Shown: positions 1 through 9,861, counted from the stretch's first letter. The stretch: DNA of 26,533 nucleotides from Chara braunii (GCA_003427395.1 BFEA01000197.1:2103606-2130138); one strand, 5' to 3'. Made by a program: numbers and translations. The notes: generated by a model from the letters alone, not told the origin.

Positions 1-89
<89 letters not shown>
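1..89. repeat. (TC)n microsatellite at window edge
   Basis: An uninterrupted TC dinucleotide run of 89 bases opens the window and may continue outside it. It abuts unique sequence from base 90. On the opposite strand it reads as (GA)n. Confidence 0.98.
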
Positions 90-92
<3 letters not shown>

Positions 93-319
93 GTGGGTAC
101 GCCACGCGACGCGGCACGTTAACGGCCGCATCGAATTCTTCAAGCACGGAGAGGTACCGGTGGTTTAAGTTGCTGGTCTGGGACCAGAAAGTCCACAGGC
201 ATGTGAGGATTTCAATGACATCCATGTTGCAGCTCAGCAGGTGTGTGCAGGGTCGCAGGGTGTGTAAGCACCTGCTACCTTGGCCACGTGTGAGTCTCAA
301 TCAATCTGATCAAGCCGTA
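90..319. other. Unassigned stretch downstream of the integrase relic
   Basis: No coding signal is seen. The segment lies beyond the last recognisable integrase residues (minus strand, near 330), so the 3' part of the retrotransposon and its LTR are missing or unrecognisable here. It contains TACCGGTGGTTTAAG at about 155-169, which resembles the A box of tRNA-Ser/Leu-type genes and recurs elsewhere in the window (see findings). Confidence 0.4.
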
Positions 320-324
320 TCAGA

Positions 325-783
325 TGTCACATGACTTGTCGTGAGGTCATGTTCACTCGCTCAATCTGACCATCACTCTCCGGGTGGTTGACGAAACTCA
401 TATTAAGTTTGGTGTTGACGGATTCCTTCAAACTCTGTCATAATTCCCTCGTGAATCGAGTGTCTCTATCACTAACAATGTTTGAGGGAAATCCAAAATC
501 CCAAGGTCAATTATCAGTGAAGAGGGAAGCAATCTCCTATATTGTGGCAGACTTCTTCATTGGTATCAACCTCATGAACTTGCTGAAGCGGTCAAATGAC
601 GAAGATAGAGTCCTTCTTCCTCTTGGTCTCCGAAAAGTCTTCCATGAAGTCCGTAGAGATGGATTTGTCTGGGTTGTCAGGGGTCGGGAGTGGCTTCAAA
701 AGACCACATGGTCTTTGCACTCCTCTCTTTGACCACTGATATATAGAGCAACTCTTCACGTACTCTGTGACATCATTTCTCAT
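325..783 (-). pseudogene. Integrase remnant (Ty3/gypsy pol)
   Basis: Integrase inserts retrotransposon cDNA into the host genome. The frame starts at 783 with a zinc-binding tail (EYVKSCSIYQWSK) in which the usual CxxC has become CSIY. It continues with GLLKPLPTPDN and STDFMEDF, whose first catalytic Asp is at 649-651. After a one-base shift and stops come DRFSKFMRLIP, then IVSDRDTRF with the second Asp at 468-470, then HPESDGQIERVN with the Glu at 360-362. The second Asp and the Glu are 36 codons apart, the classic D-35-E spacing. All three catalytic acids survive although the frame is broken. Sequence beyond about 325 is no longer recognisable. Assignment is firm; function is excluded by the stops. 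Confidence 0.9.
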
Positions 784-1058
784 CGTGGACTAACAAAACC
801 GTCTTAGAAGTCGTAGGTGCGTTTTCTTTAAGCCAAAGTGACCTTGAGCATCATGACACTCTCTCAATACATCGAGTGGTAGTTATCCGTTTACTCGAAC
901 ACACAGTCGTAACACCCCTTTCCTCTCAACGTAAAGCAGAACCCTTTGCATAGTATAATCGGGAACACGATTGGGGTCTTCTTCAAAATTTGCAATTTTT
1001 TTGCTATAGACAGAGTCTTTAGAGTACGTTGTAGCAATGTTGTCCACTAACTTATCAC
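784..1058 (-). other. RNase H to integrase connector, decayed
   Basis: This piece lies between the RNase H and integrase remnants of the minus-strand retrotransposon and has about the length expected for the connector and the integrase N-terminal domain. I could not read a continuous frame through it. It is AT-rich with many stops. Confidence 0.5.
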
Positions 1059-1436
1059 TCACACATTCGTTTGCGACAAAATTCCTACAAAATTATCTTG
1101 TCGTTCAGACAATGCATTAGTCACCAAATTGTACTTGCATTTCTTAAGCTTCAAGTCAAAGTCATAATTGTATATAACAGCAGACCACATCGCAAGCTTA
1201 TAAAAAAGTTGGGCTACATCTTTGCAGCGTTTAGTGGTCAAAATACACCTTAAACGGTTTGCCGAACAAATCATGAATCCATGTTCGAAGAGCATGATAA
1301 AGGGTATAGAGCTCCCTTTCGTATGTACTAGCATCAACTCTCTTTTACGGCATGCGCTTGGGAAGGTATTCCACAGGCTTAAGTCCACGTTCGTCATTCT
1401 GCTGCAACACTGCCTCAGTCCCATGTTGAATGACAT
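1059..1436 (-). pseudogene. RNase H remnant (Ty3/gypsy pol)
   Basis: RNase H removes the RNA strand during reverse transcription. The 125-residue frame ends with YNYDFDLKLKKCKYNLVTNALSE, which matches the family ending in which an acidic Tyr/Asp segment is followed by GKxNxVADALSR. In the middle, ANRLRCILTTKRCKD corresponds to the usual TDHxxLxYI(L)TQKRLKD block. The expected catalytic Asp of TDH is replaced (SANR), so the enzyme would be inactive. It lies directly downstream of the RT remnant on the minus strand, as expected for Ty3/gypsy pol. The part nearest the RT (PVAYFSK-type motif) is not clearly readable. Confidence 0.82.
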
Positions 1437-1779
1437 TTGTTATCAACAAAAATGACGACGCAAGATCAACAATCTTTAGGACATGATAGTTAACGAGGTG
1501 GTCATTGAGAGTTTGAAAGGCCTCCTCAAATTCCTCATTCTATGAAAATAGAGTATTTGTCATAATCAAATTGTTGAGCGGTGCGGCAATGATGGAGCAT
1601 CTGTTCATCATCTCTATGAACCACCGCATATCCGTAGTTGTTCAGGGTCTTTGTCAGTTTGCAAGTGTTTTCACTTTTATGGTCTCGAGCCGCATTGCAT
1701 CTGCAACAATAACACGTCTCAAACAGAGAACTTGTTAATTTTCAAATTTATTTATTTTTTCATTAATATTGTACTTCTC
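1437..1779 (-). other. RT thumb / RT-RNase H linker, decayed
   Basis: On the minus strand this holds the expected RT C-terminal region and linker. Short pieces look pol-like, but no frame stays open and I cannot place motifs. Confidence 0.5.
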
Positions 1780-2330
1780 TTTCCTTAATTTATCGAACAC
1801 CAACCTCAGATGTTCTTCATGCTCCTCCTATGATTTGCTGAACACAAGGATGTGATCGAGGTAAACCACCACAAACTGGTTGAGGTGCTCTCTCGGCAGG
1901 TCGTTCATCGCTCGTTGGAAGGTTGTCGGTCATTTGTGAGACCATAGGGCATCGCTTTGAACTCATAGAGCCCAAAGGTTATCCTAAACACCGTCGTATG
2001 CTTACCTGTTGGCTCCACTTCGATCTGGTGGTGGTTACTCTTCAAACCAAACTTTGAAAATACTTTGCAACATTAGATTTTATCCATCAAAGTAACAATC
2101 CGAGGTAGTGGCTCCATGTTCTTGATTGTAATATTATTTAGACCGCAGTAATCAATGCACATTCGGACCTCTCCATCTTTATTTGGGACAAACAAAATTG
2201 GAGAACCGTACGAAAAACTGCTAGGCTTGATCTAACTTTTCTCCGTGAGCTCAGCAAACTATTTTTTTAGCTCCGCCATATCTGCAAGCGACATTCTGTA
2301 GATTCGTTCATTGGGAGGCACTACATTAGA
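1780..2330 (-). pseudogene. Reverse transcriptase remnant (Ty3/gypsy pol)
   Basis: The minus strand from about 2330 reads, across stops and shifts: PNERIYRMSLADMAELKK, then SPILFVPNKDGEVRMCIDY, CGLNNITIKNMEPLPRI, VFSKFGLKSNHHQIEVE, TVFRITFGLYEFKAMPYGLTN and [16 protein letters not shown]. These follow the Ty3/gypsy RT fingers and palm closely. Two catalytic positions are changed: the motif A Asp (family: KIDLRSGYHQI) is Gly in KFGLKSNHHQI, and YxDD is YLDH at 1852-1863. In-frame stops occur at 2073-2075 and 1828-1830. The enzyme is dead. Residue assignment is by eye against known family motifs. Confidence 0.93.
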
Positions 2331-2798
2331 CATCAAATGGATGGGGTGCTTCACCTCCTCCCTATGATACATACGGTTCCACTTGCATATCACAGTATTG
2401 CTCTGCCAACTGTTGTATTTTTACCGGCCCACTCTTAGTTTGAAGGGTCTGCATTTTTTGCTTCAGTCATCCATGTGACGAAAAACTTTTTTTTGGGGTG
2501 TTGTCAAATGTAGTTGCAAAATTTGGGTGCATACATGCAAACTTTATGAAACTCATATTTGGGTGACCCTTTTGCATAGTCCTTCATGTAGGTTGTTATC
2601 CCACCTGCTCCATCTGAAATCTGCATAGTCTGGCTGACACAGGAAATTGTTGCCTTTGCAGCTCTGAGCCATCACTAACCCAGAACCATCCTGAACGGTA
2701 AATTGTCAAAAATGTAAAAACAGATAGATGTTCCACTTGTCCTTCTTCATCAAATATTACGGAGATATCCCTTATAAATTTGAGAGATGCTAACATTA
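2331..2798 (-). other. Protease to RT connector, decayed
   Basis: Minus-strand segment between the protease-like block and RT. A 68-codon open stretch (2596-2802) contains FIRDISVIFDEEGQVEHLSV, but I do not recognise it as a conserved domain. The tandem duplication starts at its upstream edge, at about 2739. Confidence 0.45.
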
Positions 2799-3020
2799 TC
2801 AAAAACGGTCTAACACCTTTAATCTGAGGTGCAGTATCCTGATTACCTTCCGGGAGAGGTAATTCCGAGAAAAGTCGTTGTCCACCATGCCCTTCACTGC
2901 TTTCTTATTCACCATAGTGTTGATGAGGGTAATTTTCTTTTCTTCTCTAAACTTTTCATTAAGGTCTTCAACCCTCACCTTATTCTTGATAGCAGCATGC
3001 ATGTACAACAATTTGTCCAC
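2799..3020 (-). pseudogene. Retropepsin-like protease remnant, copy A
   Basis: Retropepsins cleave the retrotransposon polyprotein. The 73-residue frame contains LINTMVNKKAVKGMVDNDF then SRNYLSRKVIRILHL. This aligns with the family pattern of a short beta strand, a turn, and VDSGATHNFIS plus a following helix. The catalytic D-S/T-G is D-N-D here (2874-2882), so activity is unlikely. Copy B (4411-4629) has the same D-N-D change, so the substitution probably predates the tandem duplication. The identification rests on this motif context and on position between the zinc knuckle and RT. Confidence 0.7.
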
Positions 3021-3287
3021 CTCTCATATTGTGCTACAATCTGATCTGACAGTGGGACAACGCAGGCAGAAGCATTATGTCTACAATTGTTTTTTTTTCC
3101 TTCCTCATTACTCTCGTTGCGACTCTCTCGCTGTTTCTTTTGGACGCTTGCAATCTCGGTCAATGGAGGTGGGGGAGAGAGAGAACATGGCGTCCTGTTG
3201 TTTTTGTTGTACCGATTTCCCCAACTTGTATAGTTGTGACTGCACCACCTACTGACCCCTCTCTTTTGTTGGGCGGTGTGTGCTTGA

Positions 3288-4299
3288 ACACCATCTCCAT
3301 GTATGTCCTTTGTGGTAGCAAGTGGTACACATACCTTTTTTCACCTTGTCCACAAAAGTTTCCATGTGATTTTATTATTCTCTCACATCGGTATATATTA
3401 TATTCGTTCGCTAAAGAAATCACGGTTATTGTTACGTCCACTATGTTGTTGCTTTTGTTTTTCTTTTGTTGTTGTTGCTTCCTCTTTTGCCCATTTAGGA
3501 TCAAGGATTTCAGCGCAACAAGAATAGTCTGAGTTGGTTATCCCTGAGTCGTAGATCTCTCATCATATTGTTGTAGCGCTACAATAATAGTATGAGTCTG
3601 TTTTTCTCGATACTCAAATCTCTCGCCATTCTCACCCGAGGCTCAAATATCTCGTCATTCTCTCATGAGAGATCGTCACCCCTCTCTTCAACACTGCGAC
3701 AATTATCTGATAAACTATCTTCCGTTGGACCCACGATTGTAGTGCATACCTTTTCTCTTCTTTTGTAGTGCATTAATGACAAAGATTCACTTGTTTCTCC
3801 ACTACCCTACTTAGTTGTCGATGCCCCAACGGTTTTCAAGGATTGTTCAAAACATAAGGCATCATCTGCTATAGCCCTGAAGGTTTGCAATTCCTTCCGC
3901 TTGGGGTCCAAGAGGGTTTCTAATCTTTGAGAAAACGCCTTCATAAAGTGATGCATGATGGATTTTTGCCCCAACTCTAGATCTGGGGTTTGTAGCAGAC
4001 GATCAAATTCATGCACAAGATCACCTACTCAACCCCTAAATGGTTGCTGCGAAATGTCAATGAGTCGGTCGTAAATTTAATCCCCCCTTGTCGCTGGCAA
4101 GTACCACTCCAGCAGCCTATTGCATAAATCTTCCCAAAAGATTTCTTGCATACAGTCTTCCAGTTGACCAATTGATGGGATTTCCGAGTTGGCCAAAACT
4201 TTGGTCGCATCCTCCATATTGTTGATTGCGAATTAAAGCTTTATAATGTTGTTTGTGAAACCATAATACAAAATTTGGCGTTTCACCTCTTGCAGTCAA
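3288..4299 (-). pseudogene. gag C-terminal part with CCHC zinc knuckle, copy A
   Basis: Gag forms the particle, and its nucleocapsid knuckle binds RNA. From 4299 downward the minus strand reads gag-like pieces: KQHYKALIRNQQYGGCDQSF, then HEFDRLLQTPDLELGQKS and MHHFMKAFSQRLETLLDPK. This continues to a knuckle at 3329-3288 that translates to CTTCYHKGHTWRWC, a perfect C-x2-C-x4-H-x4-C with the canonical Gly before His. The knuckle sits in a different frame from the flanking open stretches, which shows frameshifts between the blocks. Order and spacing to the protease block match copy B. Confidence 0.8.
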
Positions 4300-4410
4300 A
4301 TTTCAACATCATCCTCTGTCCTTCTTCATCAAATGTTATGAGGATATCCCTTAGAAATTTTAGTGATGCTAACAACATCCCCGAGAACGGTCTAACACCT
4401 TTAATCCAAG

Positions 4411-4629
4411 GTGCAGTATCCTGATTGCCTTCAGGGAGAGCTAGTTTCGAAAAAAGTCGTTGTCCACCATGTCCTTCATTACTTTCTTATTCATCATAGT
4501 GTTGATGAGGGTAATCTACTTTTCTTCTCCAAAATTTTCATTAAGTTTTTCAACCCTTACCTTCTTCTTGATAGCAGCATGCATGTACAACAATTTGTTC
4601 ACCCCATATTATGCTACGGTCTAATCTGA
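4411..4629 (-). pseudogene. Retropepsin-like protease remnant, copy B
   Basis: The minus strand reads ITLINTMMNKKVMKDMVDND, then FFRN, a stop, and LSLKAIRILHL. It is the counterpart of the copy A block, with the same D-N-D (4456-4464) in place of D-S/T-G and an extra stop. It would have encoded a second protease between the duplicated gag segments. It is clearly not functional. Confidence 0.68.
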
Positions 4630-4865
4630 CAGTAAGACAACGCAGGCAGAAGTGTTATGTCTACAATTGTTTTTTTTTCCCTCCTCATTACTGTCATTGC
4701 TATTCTCGTGCTCTTTCTTTTGGGTGCTTGCAATCTCGGTCAGTGGAGGTTGGGGAAAGAGAGAACATGACGCCATGTTGTCTTTGTTGTACCGATCTCC
4801 CCAACTTGTGTAGATAACTGCACCACCTACTGACCCCTCCCTTTTGCTAGACGGTGTGTGCTTGG

Positions 4866-5849
4866 ACACCATCTCCATGCATGTTCTTTGCGGTTGCAAG
4901 TGGTACACATACATTTTTCCACCTTGTCCATAAAAGTTTCCTTTGTGATTTTATTGTTATCCCAAATCTGTGTATACTATATTCGTTCGCCGAAAAAATT
5001 ACAGTTATTGTTACGCCCACTATGTTGTTGCTTTTGTTTTTCCTTTGTTGTTGTTGCTATCTCTTTTGCCTATTTAAGCTCAAGTATTACAGCACAGCAA
5101 GAATAGTCTGAGTTTGTTCTCCCCGAGCCTCATATCTCCCGTCGTACTGTTGCAACCCTACAAGAATAGTATGAGTCTGTCCTCCATGAGGCTCAAATCT
5201 CTCGTTATTCTCTCCCGAGAGATAGCCACCCATCTCTTCAACACTGCGACAATTATATGATAAACTATCTTCCGTTGGACCCACGATTGCAATGCACACC
5301 TTTCCTCTTCTTTTGTAGTGCATTAATAGCGAAGATTCACTTGTTTCTCCACTACCCGGCTTAGTTGTCGATGCCCCAACGGTTTTCAAGGCTTGTTCCA
5401 AACATAAGACCTCATCTGCTATAGCCCTGAAGGTTTGCAATTCCTTCCCCTTGGGGTCCAATAAGGGTTGCTATCTTTGAGAAAACGCCTTCATGAAGTG
5501 ATGCATGATGGACTTTTGCCCCAACTCTAAATTTGGGGTCTGTAACAGACGATCAAATTTCTGCACAATACCACTCACTGAACCCCTAAATGGTTGCTAC
5601 GAAATGTCAATCAGTCGGTTGTAAATTCAATCCTCCCTGATCACTAACAGGTACCACTCCAGCAGCCTATTGTAAAAATATTCCCAAAATATTTCTTGCA
5701 CATAGTCTTCCAGTTCTCCAACTGATGGGATTTCTGAGTTGACCCAAACTTTGGTCGCATCCTCCATGTTGTTGATTGCGAACTAAAACTTTATGATGTT
5801 GTTTGTTAAACAATAGTATAAAATCTGGCGTTTCACCTCCTGCAACCAA
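4866..5849 (-). pseudogene. gag C-terminal part with CCHC zinc knuckle, copy B
   Basis: The minus strand from 5849 reads NKQHHKVLVRNQQHGGCDQS, then GKELQTFRAIADEVLCLEQA. This corresponds to copy A over the same order of blocks. The nucleocapsid knuckle is at 4907-4866 and translates to CTTCNRKEHAWRWC, again a complete C-x2-C-x4-H-x4-C, with Glu in place of the Gly before His. Both knuckles keep all four metal ligands while the surrounding frames are broken. Confidence 0.8.
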
Positions 5850-6413
5850 TTTTCAACATCATTCTTCGAAAGTCCTAGGAAAGCTTCCAGATATTTAATC
5901 TCTGGCTGTATCGATAAGGCTACTGATTTTCTCTTCCAGGCGGAGAGTAAGACCCTACCCAGGGTTGTTGCAGGGACAAAGAAGTCCGGAGCGTCTTTAT
6001 TGAATCTTTTATGACCTTCCATGAAACCACAAATGCTCCAAACTGATGCATCAAGTGCTTGGACATGGAGTTAAGGCAACTTCTCAATCTTGTTCATGTG
6101 CTCAGTATGAAGAACAATTAACGTCGAAAACTTGTCGCCAACTGTTGTCCTCCACAATCTTTTTAGATTCAACAATGTTGTTTTTCCTCAATTTCGAGTC
6201 CTCATCTTGAGCTTCCTTAATCTGAGTGTCAAGATCTACTTGCCTCGCCGCTAAGTCATCCTTCTCCTTTTGCAACTTAGCGACGTTAAGTTGTGCAGAA
6301 GTCGTCATCTTAGTACCTGATCGCACAGAGTTCTCTTTTCTTGAAGGTGGCGGTAACTCTTGGAACGTGTACGGAGTCTCCCTAGCATATGGTTGTGCCA
6401 TGTGATCAATCAT
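5783..6413 (-). pseudogene. gag N-terminal part with coiled coil
   Basis: The minus strand from 6413 opens with MIDHMAQPYARETPYTFQEL and a predicted coiled coil (LQKEKDDLAARQVDLDTQIK). After a break it continues in a 79-residue frame (6022-5783) with LEAFLGLSKNDVENWLQEVK, a typical retrotransposon gag-type helix region. This part is present once and lies upstream of the duplicated block on the minus strand. The start at 6413 is the first ATG of the longest frame; an upstream LTR was not found. Assignment to gag rests on position and general character, not on a diagnostic motif. Confidence 0.62.
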
Positions 6414-7779
6414 AACCTTAAGAGCCGCTCTCCATTAATTTTTTTTTCTTTTAGTTCGCACATCAATCTTTCTCTCGCCTCCGCACGCATGGTATGACTC
6501 CTTTTGAAAACTTGCACAAGTGGTATAACACTAAGCAGCTGGTCAGGAAGTGGGGAAATATTGCGCTAACGTTTTAAGCATTTCCACACATCATATCACT
6601 TACACACTTCATTGAGAGGAAATCACATTGCACTTCAACTCCACAAAAAATCGAAATTCAATAGTCATATACAAAATAGTTTATTAAACCACAAAAAAAT
6701 GATGAATAATGAAAGGTCCGACCTCTTTGAGCAATATGCAGCAATCTGCTCGATAAATCGTCATATGAACAACAAGTTCTCACTCGCTATGGCTGCACTC
6801 TCTCTTCCCCCTTGAGTAGTGTTGAAATAAGCTCCTCTCTAGCCTCACAAAGCAACAAAAACAAATAACGAATGAATTATAAATGAGGGTTTTGCCCCAA
6901 TTCATTACTTTTGAAGAGCAATTACTTGCCTGGGCCTACAGTGTCCGACCACCAAAAGAAAAACCTAAAACAACCAGTCAAAAAAAAATCCTATCACAAT
7001 GCTAGGCAGTTAGGGACTGTACAGACAGGTGTCGGGCCTAAAACTCATATGCTTTATAACAGTTCAAAAAAATAAAATAAAATAATTGTTCATACTTTGA
7101 TTGTTCCCCGGTCAAATCCTAGTGAGAACATAAATAGTAGAAACTTGACATACAACAAATAATTGAGCATGTTGAGGGTTCAAATCTCACAATCCCCAAC
7201 AAGAAGCAATGCCTATAAAATCTCTTAGTATATAACTACCAGCAAAATATAATTTTGTAAAAAGGACGCTGGACCTGATTTCCAACAGTTATTGATCCCC
7301 ACCAATAGATTGAAGCCGATAGTTGGGCTGCTAGGGGTGGGGGCTCTTATCACCACCACTACTGGTAGCAGTCTTCAAAGTTGTTTTCCCAAAATAAATA
7401 AATAAATAAAAATTCGTTTACACTAACCTCATTTTTTCCATATAGGGCATAATTGAGTTGAACTTTCGACATTGTCCTTTCTAATTTCCACCACGAAATT
7501 GTTTATTTGTTCATGCTTGGATTGCATAAACCTGATTGTGACAGCAGTCAGCATGAACATTGCACCAGTTGTGCCTTGACCATCCTTACTTTGAATTGTT
7601 TCAAAACATAATAAAGTTTAGTCGGTCCTTGATTGGGGTTTGGGTTGAGGACAAGAGTTAGGATTTGCAACCCAAGACTAGGAACCTTTTAAACCACTAG
7701 TGCACCTTTGTTCTTTAATTTGCCCTGACAGACTATGCTAAAAAAAACAAGACCCCCCCCCCAAAAAAAAAACGATTAA
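6414..7779. other. Gene-free AT-rich stretch
   Basis: I see no coding region. If the retrotransposon had a 5' LTR it should begin here, but no partner copy exists in the window for comparison. Two B-box-like words occur: GGTCAAATCC (7110-7119) and GGGTTCAAATCTC (about 7177-7189). They may be worn tRNA-like elements, with no convincing A boxes. A short (AAAT)n tract lies at 7388-7412. AAACCACTAGTGCAC at 7694-7708 resembles a word recurring elsewhere in the window. Confidence 0.5.
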
Positions 7780-7864
7780 CAGGTCTAGCTCAGTTGGTAC
7801 ACCCATGAACAGTTGAAATACAAACCGAAGTTCGAATCCAAAAGAAAAAGAAAGATAGAAAAAC
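7780..7864 (+). mobile_element. Short tRNA-like SINE, family T1 copy 1
   Basis: A pol III A box TAGCTCAGTTGG (7786-7797) is followed about 31 nt later by a B box AGTTCGAATCC (7829-7839). An A-rich tail follows at once. The stretch between boxes (ACACCCATGAACAGTTGAAA) is shared with the copies at 19400-19491 (minus) and 24825-24900 (plus). There is no sign of acceptor-stem pairing, so it is a retroposed tRNA derivative and not a tRNA gene. Confidence 0.8.
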
Positions 7865-7972
7865 CCCTGGCCATGTCTGGGAAGAAAAGGAGTTTATTAA
7901 TTATTGATGAATTTGAATCCAATATTGGTTATAATACTAATCCACTGTCAAATAACAACTCTACTTGTCAAC

Positions 7973-8196
7973 TGTACAAGGCTGACTGCACCCTCCTCTG
8001 TAAAAAGGGGCAATACTTTTGAGACATTCTCTGAGGCTGGAAACGCATTGCATGCCAAAAAACAACAACAACTGACGCGTTTCCTGTACAAGGCTGACTG
8101 CACCCTCCTCTGTAAAAAGGGGCAATACTTTTGAGACATTCTCTGAGGCTGGAAACGCGTTGCGTGCCAAAAAACAACAACAACTGACGCGTTTCC
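7973..8196. repeat. 112-bp perfect-phase tandem duplication
   Basis: Units 7973-8084 and 8085-8196 differ at two bases only (GCATTGCATGCC against GCGTTGCGTGCC). Each unit ends in an inverted pair, GGAAACGCGT (8151-8160) and ACGCGTTTCC (8187-8196) in the second unit. Several overlapping frames cross both copies, but they repeat with the DNA and have no other coding support. Confidence 0.97.
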
Positions 8197-9169
8197 TTTT
8201 GTCTGGCGCCACCAGCCATTTTGCTCCAGCGGCTGAGCCCCGAAAGTTGCGGCAACATGCAAGCCACAACTTTGAAAAAATGGTTTGGAAGACTTCAGCA
8301 GATGATTTTATTTTTTTGTTGTAAAGGGTAATTCTTTTAAGTTTAGCCAATTCAATTACTTATCAAATCTGGACATGATGACATTTCAAACATTTTTATT
8401 ATTATTATAGTATTACGGGGAACCCCGTAGCAACCAGTCGGAGTTCAAACCTCCAATGATGGAACATGTGGGGGTTGCACCGAACCTGCATGTGGGCGAT
8501 ACCAGCGAGGGCTTCAACCTGTAACGTCAGTGCCAAGCTTCTTTGATGAGTCAATCATTGTTCCTCTCGTTCGGTTCCCTCCCCTTACGAGAATCGGCAG
8601 TCTCTGCTCAATGTCGCTGAAGGGGATCAATGACATATCTGTAGGTGGCGGTGTCGAGCGCATTGGTCCTGCAGAGGAACCCTTCCAACCGTGTCAGGCA
8701 GAATTTTTGCAAGACTTCTCGCAGAGCGTTGCTGCTCTAGATGAGTGCACCAGTTATACCTCTCGCGAACCCTTATGACATGATAGGGTCACACGAGGTA
8801 CAACTTACCTCTACCCATGCGAAGTCACCTCCCTAGGTAAGCACATCCCCACCGAGCTACCGAACCACATGCGAAAGTTTCTCAAGTGGAATCGCAGAGG
8901 TGACCCAACCGAGAGTGTTTCTCGCTTGCTGTAGCATAGGGGATATGTGCACACGCGGTTATCACACACTCAAAAATTTCAAGGTAAAAATTGTGAAGTG
9001 GGAAAAATGGTGTTGTTTTATCTATCTTAAGCATTAGAATGTCATGGAACGAAAAAGGTACTTCGATCATGAATTGAAGAGGAGAGAAACTTAGGGTTAT
9101 TGATTGTGAAACCACCTAATAAAGTATTCGGTATTGAATCACACATGTTTTGTAAATTTTACTATTTTT
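8197..9169. other. Gene-free stretch
   Basis: No recognisable gene. An 82-codon plus frame (8530-8778) and a 77-codon minus frame (8882-9115) show no family motif that I know. A small inverted pair ACGGGG-AA-CCCCGT lies near 8414-8427, followed by a B-box-like GGAGTTCAAACCTCC (8441-8455) without an A box. Confidence 0.45.
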
Positions 9170-9830
9170 CAGCTGTATAAAGACTTCATGATTTTCAGTT
9201 ACCTTAAAGGTTTCCCCAGTTTCCAGTTAAAAAAAAAAGAACGTTGCAAAGTGTTCACGCCGCTGAAAAAGATTAAAGAGTATTCACCAGACTAATTTTT
9301 TTTCATGAACCGAAAAACATAAAAAAATTAACTAATTTTCATATGTCCGAAGACTTTTCTCAATTTCACTTACCCGAAGACTTTCATGATTTTCACTACG
9401 CGTGATAAGGATTCACCCTTCCAACTAGTGGAAAAATATTTCATGAACAAGAATCACTTGAAAAAGTTAACTATCTTTCAGTTGTGTTAAAATTTTCTGA
9501 TTTTCAGTTTCTTGAAGGTAAATTTTTTTTCGATTTTCACAGAGTGGAAGGTTATTTTCAAAGTGTTCAGACCTTTCATCACTTCAAAATGGTTCAAAAT
9601 TTTCAAACTGCCTGAAAAAATTGTTTTTAGGGTGTTCAGACCCTTCACCACTTCAGGATGGTCCATGATTTTCAAACTACCTAAACAGATTGCTTTCGGA
9701 GTGTTCAGACTGTCCACCAATTCGGGATCGTTCGGAACTTTCGTGCTCCATAAATAGTTGTCGAGACAGATTGTTTTCAGGACGTTCAAACAATTCACCA
9801 CTTCAACATCGTTCAAAAAAATTGTGATGA
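9170..9830 (-). repeat. Degenerate satellite array, left arm (inverted)
   Basis: Read on the minus strand, this arm carries the same subunits as the right arm. One long unit (about 81 bp, with a TCTCGACAACTATTTA-type insert) and at least three short units (about 69 bp) begin with variants of CCTGAAGTGGTGAAGGGTCT. The 9490-9830 part is clear; 9170-9490 has only worn traces (CATGATTTTCAGTT, CATGATTTTCACT). A 109-codon minus frame (9816-9487) stays open through the clear part and repeats PEVVKGLNTLKT-like residues every 23 or 27 codons. Confidence 0.9.
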
Positions 9831-9861
9831 ACAGACATGTATTGAGGGGGTCCGCTTTCAG

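Larger units (their letters stand above)
2739..4316 (-). repeat. Tandem duplication inside the retrotransposon, unit A
   Basis: Unit A runs from CCTTCTTCATCAAAT near 2741 to TTTCAACATCATCCTC near 4316 and is followed directly by unit B. Sampled stretches agree at roughly nine bases in ten by eye. The offset between copies is about 1579 bases at the left end and about 1550 at the right end, so small indels have accumulated. The unit carries, on the minus strand, the gag C-terminal part, one zinc knuckle and one protease-like block. Confidence 0.93.
4317..5868 (-). repeat. Tandem duplication inside the retrotransposon, unit B
   Basis: The second unit starts at CCTTCTTCATCAAAT (4320) and ends near TTTCAACATCATTC (5851-5864). 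Beyond that the sequence runs on into the gag N-terminal part, which exists once. The duplication therefore covers gag C-terminus, zinc knuckle and protease, and lies between the single gag N-terminus and the single RT. Confidence 0.93.
320..6413 (-). mobile_element. Decayed Ty3/gypsy LTR retrotransposon interior
   Basis: Read on the minus strand the domains come in Ty3/gypsy order: gag N-terminus (about 6413-5783), gag core, CCHC zinc knuckle, retropepsin-like segment, reverse transcriptase, RNase H, integrase ending near 330. RT-RH-INT order separates it from Ty1/copia, where integrase precedes RT. The gag core/knuckle/protease block is present twice in tandem. Frames are broken by many stops and shifts, and several catalytic residues are gone, so the element cannot act on its own. 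I could not find paired LTRs, a primer-binding site or a polypurine tract, so the element ends are only approximate. Confidence 0.88.

Noticed and set aside
2829-5111. Plus-strand frames of up to 151 codons with Cys/Phe/Leu runs
   Set aside because: They are antisense shadows of the gag/protease segments; equivalent frames occur in both duplicated units.
7786-7839. Possible functional tRNA gene on the plus strand
   Set aside because: Good A and B boxes, but stems do not pair and an A-rich tail follows directly.
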